From UBA6055 sp965203755 (lineage in GTDB: Bacteria > Chloroflexota > Anaerolineae > Aggregatilineales > Phototrophicaceae), in assembly GCA_965203755.1 (NCBI GenBank), contig OZ241910.1:372001-436000 (forward strand): a stretch of DNA of 64,000 nucleotides, in the 5' to 3' direction. Both the position numbers and the translations under genes were made by a program. The stretch's first letter is position 1, and the number at the start of each line of letters is the position of its first letter. Below are positions 42,623 to 49,944 of this stretch, piece after piece. A model generated the notes under the pieces. That model was not told where the DNA came from. It was given only the letters and a program-made list of their open reading frames with translations, and ran no database searches.

Positions 42623-43906
42623 TTGACAGAACGTAAAAACAGAAATGTTAGCTACCTGCGCCTTGTCCGTCAAAACAAGGCATTTCGTTATTTATGGGCC
42701 GGTCAGATTGTCAGCCTGCTGGGAGACTGGTTCAACCTGATTGCCTCGGCTTCTTTGATTGCCGCCTTGACACAATCCGGCGCTGCCGTCGGCGGTCTGT
42801 TTGTGTTGCGTATGCTGGCGCCCTTTTTGGTGAGTCCATTTGCTGGCGTGGCGGCCGACCGCTATAATCGCAAAACTATCGTGATGGCGACCGACGTTCT
42901 GCGCGGGTTTGTTGTACTCGGGTTTGTGCTGGCGCGCCAGCCGGAACAGGTCTGGTTAATCTATGTATTGACCGCCATACAAAGCGCATCACAGGGATTC
43001 TTCTTCCCGGCATGGAATTCGATGCTGCCGGACATCACACAGGCAGAAGAACTGGGCGTCGCCAACGCTCTGTCATCGGCAACCTGGTCGGTGATGCTGG
43101 CTTTTGGCGCCGCGCTGGGCGGACTTGTCTCCGGCATTGTCGGCGTCTACCCGGCTTTTATCATTGATGCCATGACCTTCTTCCTTAGCGCAGCGATTAT
43201 TTTCCGAATGCCTTATCAGTCACTCTTGTCGTCGGATTCTGACCAATCCATTATCGCCGGCATACGGCAGTATGTCGACGGGCTGGGCTATCTGCGCCGG
43301 CACGTGGATACTTTCACCATTACCGTACACAAGGGAGTGCTTGGTTTGCTGGTCGTCGGCGGGTATCAGGTCGCGCAGGTTGCCATCGCCGAACAATACT
43401 TCCCGATTGGCGCCGGCGGCAGCATCAGCTTGGGCTTAATGTATGTATCTGTGGGCATTGGCACCGGGATTGGGCCCATAGCGGGACGGCATTGGGCGCG
43501 GGATCGCGATCAGCGGCTTCGGCTGATGATTGCGCTTGGCTATGTTTGCTCTTTGTTTGGTCTGCTCATCACATCCACCCTGGCCTCATTTCCCATCGTG
43601 CTGGTCGGCGCCTTCATGCGGGGCATCGGCGGCGGCATTGTCTGGGTATTGGCAACGCAGCTGCTGCTGCAGATTGTCCCCAATCAAGTGCGCGGACGGG
43701 TATTTTCGACTGAATTTGCGATGTACACCTTATTCAGCGCCCTGTCATCCGGGGCGATTGGGGTGTTGATTGATACGCCGTTGGGCGCGCCTGGCATTCT
43801 GCTTCTGATATCGGGCCTGCTGGTGATACCCATCCTGCTGTGGATATTGTGGATCGTCTTCGGAAAACGCGATGCGGCGGGGATTGAAGAGGCGACGGCA
43901 GCCTGA
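42623..43906 (+). CDS. MFS transporter, MFS_3/EntS-like efflux family
   Basis: The 427-residue protein has twelve hydrophobic segments. It begins FRYLWAGQIVSLLGDWF and has the GVAADRYNRK loop between segments 2 and 3, the MFS signature loop. This fits the enterobactin exporter-like (EntS/MFS_3) group, which exports small molecules using the proton gradient. The start is uncertain: I chose TTG 42623; TTG 42566 would add 19 residues. No substrate can be read. It is downstream of the Rieske remnant and upstream of the second sugar cluster. Confidence 0.85.
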   Translation: MTERKNRNVSYLRLVRQNKAFRYLWAGQIVSLLGDWFNLIASASLIAALTQSGAAVGGLFVLRMLAPFLVSPFAGVAADRYNRKTIVMATDVLRGFVVLGFVLARQPEQVWLIYVLTAIQSASQGFFFPAWNSMLPDITQAEELGVANALSSATWSVMLAFGAALGGLVSGIVGVYPAFIIDAMTFFLSAAIIFRMPYQSLLSSDSDQSIIAGIRQYVDGLGYLRRHVDTFTITVHKGVLGLLVVGGYQVAQVAIAEQYFPIGAGGSISLGLMYVSVGIGTGIGPIAGRHWARDRDQRLRLMIALGYVCSLFGLLITSTLASFPIVLVGAFMRGIGGGIVWVLATQLLLQIVPNQVRGRVFSTEFAMYTLFSALSSGAIGVLIDTPLGAPGILLLISGLLVIPILLWILWIVFGKRDAAGIEEATAA

Positions 43907-43974
43907 ATTCCAGTGTAGAAACGCATAAGAAGGCCGGTTATAATACGCACTGGCGCATCCCTGGAGCGACGGCA

Positions 43975-45072
43975 ATGATTCCATTCAATCAACTGAAACC
44001 CCTGCATGACCTGCACGCGGATGAAATCGCAGCGGCAATGAGGCGGGCAGCGAACAGCGGCTGGTATATCCTGGGGCCGGAAGTCGAGGCATTCGAGGCT
44101 GAATTCGCCGCCTATCATGACGTCGCCTTTGCGGTCGGCGTGGCCAGCGGCACCGACGCCATTGAGCTTGCTCTGCGAGCCGGCGGTGTTGGCCCCGGCG
44201 ATGAAGTGATTACGGTAGCGCATACGGCAATGGCAACCGTCGCCGCCATTGAAAACAGCGGCGCGACCCCGATACTGGCGGATATTCGCCCCGACAGTTT
44301 TACTTTGGATCCGCAAAAAGCCTGCCAAGCCATCACCGCCAAAACCCGCGCCATCGTCGTCGTTCATCTTTATGGATGCCCCGCCGATCTGGACGCGCTC
44401 AAATCCATCGCCGATAAGCATGACCTCTTGCTGATTGAAGATTGCGCCCAAGCGCACGGAGCCGAATACAAAGGGCGGAAGGTCGGCGCTGTCGGGCATT
44501 TTGGCGCATTCAGCTTTTATCCGACCAAGAATCTGGGCGCTTATGGCGATGGCGGCGCGGTCATCACGCAGGATGCCAAGCTGGCTGACAGCTTGCGAAA
44601 ATGGCGCAATTATGGTCAGGCAAGCCGCTATATCCATCAATCACGCGGGACAAACAGCCGCCTTGATGAGCTCCAGGCCGCTATTCTGCGCGTCAAACTC
44701 AAGCACCTCGATGCCCATAATCAAACTCGGCGGGAAATAGCGGCCATCTATCATAACAAGCTGCGCGCTGCTGTCGTGACACCATCCGTCAATGCCGATG
44801 CCCGGCATGTCTATCATCTCTATGTCATCCGCGACAGCCAGCGCGATCAGCTAATGGCAGGGCTTAAAGCGCTTGATATCGGCACGTTGATTCACTATCC
44901 TGTCCCGATTCATTTGCAAGCATCGCACCGCGACCTCGGATTAAGCGCGGGAAGCCTGCCAGAGACCGAAAAAGCAGCGCGGGAAATCGTCTCGCTGCCC
45001 ATGTATATCGGCTTGACCGATGATGAAGCTGCGCGCGTCTGCGATGCCATTCAGCGCTTGAGGGGGAGCTAA
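43975..45072 (+). CDS. DegT/DnrJ/EryC1/StrS family sugar aminotransferase
   Basis: This PLP enzyme (365 residues) adds an amino group to a keto nucleotide sugar. It has VASGTDAIELALRA, DEVITVAHTAMATV, VVHLYG, EDCAQAHGA and the PLP-lysine K185 in FYPTKNLGAYGDGGA, then GTNSRLDELQAAIL. Together with the acyltransferase and GT2 downstream this would make an N-acylated amino sugar. It is first of a four-gene run with a TATAAT at 43939-43944 that may be its -10. Confidence 0.92.
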   Translation: MIPFNQLKPLHDLHADEIAAAMRRAANSGWYILGPEVEAFEAEFAAYHDVAFAVGVASGTDAIELALRAGGVGPGDEVITVAHTAMATVAAIENSGATPILADIRPDSFTLDPQKACQAITAKTRAIVVVHLYGCPADLDALKSIADKHDLLLIEDCAQAHGAEYKGRKVGAVGHFGAFSFYPTKNLGAYGDGGAVITQDAKLADSLRKWRNYGQASRYIHQSRGTNSRLDELQAAILRVKLKHLDAHNQTRREIAAIYHNKLRAAVVTPSVNADARHVYHLYVIRDSQRDQLMAGLKALDIGTLIHYPVPIHLQASHRDLGLSAGSLPETEKAAREIVSLPMYIGLTDDEAARVCDAIQRLRGS

Positions 45073-45077
45073 TCCCA

Positions 45078-46088
45078 ATGGATTTTGGCGGAGCTTTTCA
45101 AGGCAAACGGGCTTTGATTACCGGCGGTATGGGGTTCACAGGCAGCAATTTGGCGATTGCGCTCGTCAAGGCCGGCGCCGAAGTCGCCATCGCAGATGCC
45201 ATGCTTCCCGGTTATGCCGGCAACCTCTTTAACATCGCACCCATCCGCGGCCGCGCTGCCATCCATTTCTGTGATGTGCGGGATGTCAAGGCGATGAATG
45301 ACCTGGCGCAAGCGCAGGATTATGTGTTTCACCTGGCGGGACAGGTGGATCATATTTTGAGCTTGACCAATCCCTTCCCCGATATTGACATCAATATCAA
45401 GGGCACCGCCATTTTGATGGAAGCGCTGCGCCGGCACAATCCGCAGGCAAAAATTATCTATACCGGCACCCGCGGGCAATATGGACCGGTTGTTTCTTTG
45501 CCCGTCAGCGAAGACGCGCCGACCCAGCCCAAGGGGATTTATGAGATTTCCAACCTGACTGCCGAGAAGATCATTCAAGTCTACCATGATATTCATGGCA
45601 TTGCGGCTGTATTGCTGCGGCTGACGAATATCTATGGCCCGCGCGCGCAGATGAAACATCCGCGTTATGGGGTTGTCAACTGGTTTGTTCGGCTGGCAGT
45701 CGATGACGAAACTATCCAAGTCTTTGGCGATGGCAAAATCCTGCGCGACTTCCTTTATATTGATGATGCGGTTGAGGCTATACTGATGTCGGCGCTGGAG
45801 CCGAAAGCGGTCGGCGAAGTGCTGAATGTGGGCATCGACCAGCCGACCAGCTTTATTGAATTGGCAGAAACCCTGATTGAGGTCGCCGGCGCGGGCCGTT
45901 GGGAATTCGCAGCCTTTTCGTCGGAACGCCAAGCGCAGGAACCGGGCGATTTTTATTCGGATATCAGCAAGATACGCCGGCTCGTCGGCTGGGCGCCGCG
46001 CACCGCTCTAAAGGACGGGCTGCGGCAGACCGTCGCCTTTTATCGCTGTTATAAACAGCATTACTGGGGGAATGATGACACAGCTTAA
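45078..46088 (+). CDS. Extended SDR (NAD-dependent epimerase/dehydratase) with Y-x3-N in place of Y-x3-K
   Basis: The 336-residue protein has the NAD motif GGMGFTGS near residue 17, YTGTRGQYGP and LLRLTNIYGPRAQM, then GDGKILRDFLYIDDAV. The catalytic tyrosine Y155 is followed four residues later by N159 (YEISN) where most family members have lysine. Nucleotide-sugar epimerases and dehydratases are the closest relatives. The missing lysine suggests altered chemistry or an atypical proton relay. It starts five bases after the aminotransferase and overlaps the acyltransferase gene. Confidence 0.82.
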   Translation: MDFGGAFQGKRALITGGMGFTGSNLAIALVKAGAEVAIADAMLPGYAGNLFNIAPIRGRAAIHFCDVRDVKAMNDLAQAQDYVFHLAGQVDHILSLTNPFPDIDINIKGTAILMEALRRHNPQAKIIYTGTRGQYGPVVSLPVSEDAPTQPKGIYEISNLTAEKIIQVYHDIHGIAAVLLRLTNIYGPRAQMKHPRYGVVNWFVRLAVDDETIQVFGDGKILRDFLYIDDAVEAILMSALEPKAVGEVLNVGIDQPTSFIELAETLIEVAGAGRWEFAAFSSERQAQEPGDFYSDISKIRRLVGWAPRTALKDGLRQTVAFYRCYKQHYWGNDDTA

Positions 46089-46842
46089 TATCCACCCTTC
46101 GGCGCGGCGCGGCGACAACCTCGTCGCCCTGGGCAGTCTTACATTGGCGCAAGGGGTCGAAGTCGGGGCAAATGTAACCTTTTATCCCAATGTGCACGTT
46201 GGCGAAAACACAAGAATTTTCGATGGCGCGGTTATCGGCCGCCCGCCGATGCGCGCCGGCGCGACCACTCGTCCCATTAGCAGCGGCGATGCAACGGTAC
46301 ACATCGGCCCTAATTGTATAATTGGGGCTAATTGTGTCTTGTACACCCATCTGCGAATCGGCGGCAATATCCTGATTGGCGATTTGACGTCGATCCGCGA
46401 AGGCAGTCGGCTGGAGGATGGGACGGTGGTCGGGCAAGCCAGCACTGTGATGCACGATACTGTGATACAAGCGCGCAGCCGCATCCACAACCTGGTACAC
46501 CTCACGGGCTGCATGCTTATCGAATCGGATGTATTTATTGGTCCCGGTGTCACCACAATAAACGACAGCGATGTTTATCTCAAACGCTTCGGCTTGATCC
46601 CTTTTGAGGTCAAAGCACCGCGGGTACGGCGCTTTGCGGTGATTGGAAGCGGGGCGAATCTTGCGTCCGATATCGAAATCGGCATGGGAGCTATAGTAGC
46701 GCCGGGCGCCATGGCGACTAAAGATGTCGCTCCCTGGACTGTCGTCGCCGGCGTGCCGGCCCGCGAAATACGAAAAATTGACCAGCACAGCCGCCGGCAG
46801 CTGCGGCGGCATTTTGGCCTGAATGACGGGGAGGCTGAATGA
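46075..46842 (+). CDS. Left-handed beta-helix (hexapeptide) acyltransferase
   Basis: The 255-residue protein is made of hexapeptide repeats of the I-G-x-x-x-x type: VEVGANVTFYPNVHVG, IGPNCIIGANCVLY, IGGNILIGD, VFIGPGVTTINDSDVY and IEIGMGAIVAPGA, ending in VVAGVPAREIRKI. It fits sugar N-acyltransferases of the WbpD/PglD-like type. GGGGG lies four bases before ATG 46075; ATG 46072 immediately upstream is possible. It overlaps the SDR gene and is overlapped by the GT2 gene (ATGA). Confidence 0.87.
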   Translation: MTQLNIHPSARRGDNLVALGSLTLAQGVEVGANVTFYPNVHVGENTRIFDGAVIGRPPMRAGATTRPISSGDATVHIGPNCIIGANCVLYTHLRIGGNILIGDLTSIREGSRLEDGTVVGQASTVMHDTVIQARSRIHNLVHLTGCMLIESDVFIGPGVTTINDSDVYLKRFGLIPFEVKAPRVRRFAVIGSGANLASDIEIGMGAIVAPGAMATKDVAPWTVVAGVPAREIRKIDQHSRRQLRRHFGLNDGEAE

Positions 46843-47819
46843 GCCTGTTTTCGATTGTCGCGCCGGTCTATCATAACGCCAGCAGTCTGCCCGATTTACT
46901 GCTCGAGATGCGGGCGGTCGCCGACAAGAACCAGCAAGATGACTTCGAGTTTATCTTTGTGGATGATGGCTCCGGCGATGATTCCTTCGCCGTGCTGGAG
47001 ACTCTGGCGCAATCGACGCCGGGCATGCAGGCAGTCAAGCTGTCGCGCAATTTTGGCTCCAACCTGGCAATCATGGCCGGATTGACCAGGGCCAAGGGCG
47101 ATGCTGTCGCTGTCATCGCCGCCGATTTGCAAGATCCGCCGGCGCTGATCCATGACATGCTTGAGCTTTGGCGCCAAGGGCATAAAGTAGTCATCGCTGC
47201 CCGCCGCAAACGCGAAGACCCTTTCCCTACCTCGCTGCTGGCGGACAGCTTTTATCGGTTATTCCGCCGCTATGCCATCAAAACCATGCCTGAACGCGGT
47301 TTTGACTTCTTCCTGATTGACCGGCAAGTCGGCGCGCTGCTCAATGACATTCAAGAGAACAACGCCTACCTCATGGGCTTGATCCTCTGGCTCGGCTTTG
47401 ATCCTTATGTCCTCTATTATGACCGTCAGGCACGGGTGGACAAGTACGGTCAGTCGATGTGGTCGTTCACCAAAAAGTTCAAATATTTTGTGGATTCCTT
47501 TGTCGCCTTCTCCTATTTCCCGATACGTTTGGCAACCGGGCTGGGAATCCTGTTCAGTCTGTTTGGTCTGGTATATGCGATCTGGGTGATCTTCGCCCGG
47601 CTGACCTTGGGGGTTGAGGCTGAAGGCTGGGCATCCCTGATGATTGTTGTCCTGATCGCAGCCGGGGCGCAGATGCTGATCCTCGGCATCATTGGCGAGT
47701 ATCTGTGGCGCAATCTTGATGAAACCCGTCGCCGGCCCCGTTTTATCATCGAGAAGATCATTGAACACAAAGAAGATCAAATGCAAAAAGACTCAACTGA
47801 TGAAATGGCGGCCGGCTGA
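46839..47819 (+). CDS. Polyprenyl-phosphate glycosyltransferase, GT2 family (GtrB/ArnC-like)
   Basis: The 326-residue protein has a GT-A domain with IVAPVYHNASSLPDLL, FVDDGSGDDS, IAADLQDPP (DxD-like) and FDFFLIDRQV, then two membrane segments (about 226-251 and 264-288). This is the GtrB/dolichol-phosphate mannosyltransferase-like architecture, transferring a sugar from a nucleotide to polyprenyl phosphate on the inner face. A GtrA-family partner is encoded at 5640-6227. It is the last gene of the sugar cluster. Confidence 0.9.
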   Translation: MSLFSIVAPVYHNASSLPDLLLEMRAVADKNQQDDFEFIFVDDGSGDDSFAVLETLAQSTPGMQAVKLSRNFGSNLAIMAGLTRAKGDAVAVIAADLQDPPALIHDMLELWRQGHKVVIAARRKREDPFPTSLLADSFYRLFRRYAIKTMPERGFDFFLIDRQVGALLNDIQENNAYLMGLILWLGFDPYVLYYDRQARVDKYGQSMWSFTKKFKYFVDSFVAFSYFPIRLATGLGILFSLFGLVYAIWVIFARLTLGVEAEGWASLMIVVLIAAGAQMLILGIIGEYLWRNLDETRRRPRFIIEKIIEHKEDQMQKDSTDEMAAG

Positions 47820-47927
47820 CTGCCAGATGCTGATGTCCCGATAACGGCAAGAGAGACTTTACAATCCCTGTCCTGAATGTACAATTCTTCGGCATACATT
47901 CAACCTATCGCAAGGAGTTCTGCATTG

Positions 47928-49817
47928 ATGAGATTTATCATAAAATACGGTTTGTTCTGTCTTCTTGCGCTTCTTTCAAGTACAGCCATCCATTCCGCAC
48001 AAGATATTGAAGCATTGACTGTGGCTGGTTCTGGCATCGCGAATTCAGTTGTCGAATCACTTGCAGAAGCCAACGAAACCCAGTCCATCAGCATCACCGC
48101 GACCGGCGCTTCGGCTGGTTTTGACCAATTCTGCAAGGGCGAGGTCGATATCGCCACAGCATCCCGCGCCATCACCGCCGCCGAAGATGCTATATGCGCC
48201 GCCAGCGAAATCGTCTACAGTGAATTTCTCATAGCGCACAGCATTTTGGCTTTCGCTGCACATCCTGGCACAGGGCTTCAATGCCTGACCGAATCGGAAC
48301 TGGATATCCTCTTCAAGCCATCAACAGCCCATCAATTCCGCGATTGGTCAAGCTATGACGAAAACCTGGAAGAACTGCCGATTACTTTGATCACACCGCC
48401 GGACAACCGCGTCGAGTATGTTATTCTTGACAGCTTGGCTGCCGGCGATGGCTTACGGCGCGATGTCAGGACTTATGAAGACCGCCAAGATGCGATTTTA
48501 CAAGTCAGCCAGACCGAAGGCGCCCTTGCCGCGATCCCCTTTTCGAGTGATCTGACGGCCGCGGAATCGCTTGTCCTGCTGGAACTGGATAACGGAAGCG
48601 CATCGGGCTGCGTCAGTCCCTCATCGCAGAATGTCGAGAATCGTCAGTACAATGCGGCGCAATCCCTGTTTCTGTATGTCAATCGGGCGCGGCTTGAGCA
48701 GAACCCAGCCCTTGCCGCCTTGATTGGCTTCAGCGCCAGCGAAGCCGCCGCCGATGTCGTCGCCGAAGCCGGCTTTACGCCGCCAACCAGCGATACCTAT
48801 GCGCTCAACGCAGCCATTCTGCTCAATGCCGAATCAGGCCGCCGGTTCAGTGGCGCCGAAAGCGAATTCAACATACCCGATACCCTAAGCGGCCAAATCG
48901 ATATCAGCGGCGCCGCCAATGCCTATGGACTGCTTGACGCCATTGCCCGCCAGCTTACCAGCGGCAATGAGCAGCTAGACATCCAGTTCAGCATCGGCGG
49001 ACAAAACGCCGGCATCCGGCGTCTTTGCCATAATGAAACCGATATCGCTGTCTTGGAATCAGAACCCGAAGCCAATGCGCTCGCTGCCTGTGACGCCAAC
49101 AGCGTCAGCGCGATACCGGTCGCCATCGGCACACAAGCCGCAGCGCTGCTCGGAAATGCCGCCGACGAACACACGCGTTGTTTGACCGCCGGTCAAATCA
49201 GAACAATTTGGCATGCAAAGTCTGCTGGGCAGATCAATGCCTGGTCCGACCTTGATGAATCCTTCCCTGAACAGGATATGACCCTGTTTGGATTATCCAC
49301 AGTCGACCAGTATGCCGATATTCTGATGAAAACCGCCGGGCAAGCCATCCCGCCAATTCGGCGCGACACCGAACTCGACCGCGACCCGCTCTACCGCGCC
49401 GCTGCCGTCGGCAATGTCGCCGGCGCGCTCACCTATATGAGTTGGGGAGATTATCAGCGCGTGCTGGACAATGAACAGGCTAATATCCAGCTTGTCAGCA
49501 TTGACGGCGGCGCGGGCTGCATTCGTCCATCCAAAGCAAGCATAACAAGCGGCGCTTATCCGCTTTCACGGCCGGCCAGCCTGCTTGTGAACGAAATGTC
49601 GCTTGCCGATATTAACCTGCAATCTTATCTTTGGCGCCTGTTCTCTGAACCAGGTTGGTCAGCGATGGAACGCGAGGGATTTGTCGGGCTGAATTTCATT
49701 GACCTGGCGGCGGCGCGAAGCCGTCTCGAAACACAGTTTAGCCTGGCAGAGAGCAAGGCGGCCGCCGAAGCCAGCCCCCCGCCCGAGGCCGAAACAGAAG
49801 CCGACAGTTCGGATTAA
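47928..49817 (+). CDS. Tandem PstS-like solute-binding protein
   Basis: The 629-residue protein has a signal peptide (1-24) and two PstS/PBP-like modules. The first runs about 30-305: VAGSGIANSVVESLAE, CKGEVDIATASRAIT, CLTESELDILF, TEGALAAIPF. The second runs about 323-605: ISGAANAYGLLDAIA, CHNETDIAVLESEP, CLTAGQIRTIWHA, and VGNVAGALTYMSW. Both keep paired Cys in matching places. PstS proteins bind phosphate, but the usual GTGS loops are altered. No pst permease genes lie nearby. The start is ATG 47928 with AAGGAG upstream. The last 20 residues are acidic and Pro-rich. Confidence 0.8.
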   Translation: MRFIIKYGLFCLLALLSSTAIHSAQDIEALTVAGSGIANSVVESLAEANETQSISITATGASAGFDQFCKGEVDIATASRAITAAEDAICAASEIVYSEFLIAHSILAFAAHPGTGLQCLTESELDILFKPSTAHQFRDWSSYDENLEELPITLITPPDNRVEYVILDSLAAGDGLRRDVRTYEDRQDAILQVSQTEGALAAIPFSSDLTAAESLVLLELDNGSASGCVSPSSQNVENRQYNAAQSLFLYVNRARLEQNPALAALIGFSASEAAADVVAEAGFTPPTSDTYALNAAILLNAESGRRFSGAESEFNIPDTLSGQIDISGAANAYGLLDAIARQLTSGNEQLDIQFSIGGQNAGIRRLCHNETDIAVLESEPEANALAACDANSVSAIPVAIGTQAAALLGNAADEHTRCLTAGQIRTIWHAKSAGQINAWSDLDESFPEQDMTLFGLSTVDQYADILMKTAGQAIPPIRRDTELDRDPLYRAAAVGNVAGALTYMSWGDYQRVLDNEQANIQLVSIDGGAGCIRPSKASITSGAYPLSRPASLLVNEMSLADINLQSYLWRLFSEPGWSAMEREGFVGLNFIDLAAARSRLETQFSLAESKAAAEASPPPEAETEADSSD

Positions 49818-49898
49818 TGCTTTCCGAATCCAACTTGGGCGGCAAAAGCATGACGGCGGGCTGAACGCATATCACCCGCCTTTTTGCTTGCCGGGATA

Positions 49899-49907
49899 TG
49901 TTATACT
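49899..49907 (+). promoter_or_regulatory. Extended -10 promoter of the dinG operon
   Basis: TGTTATACT (TGn plus TATACT) lies 37 bases before the dinG start codon, just after a T-rich stretch. It closely resembles the nonamer before gap, the VOC gene and the prenyl synthase gene. Confidence 0.45.
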
Positions 49908-49944
49908 CAAGCTAGCCCTCGCAGCAGCTAGATGGGAGCGCGCC

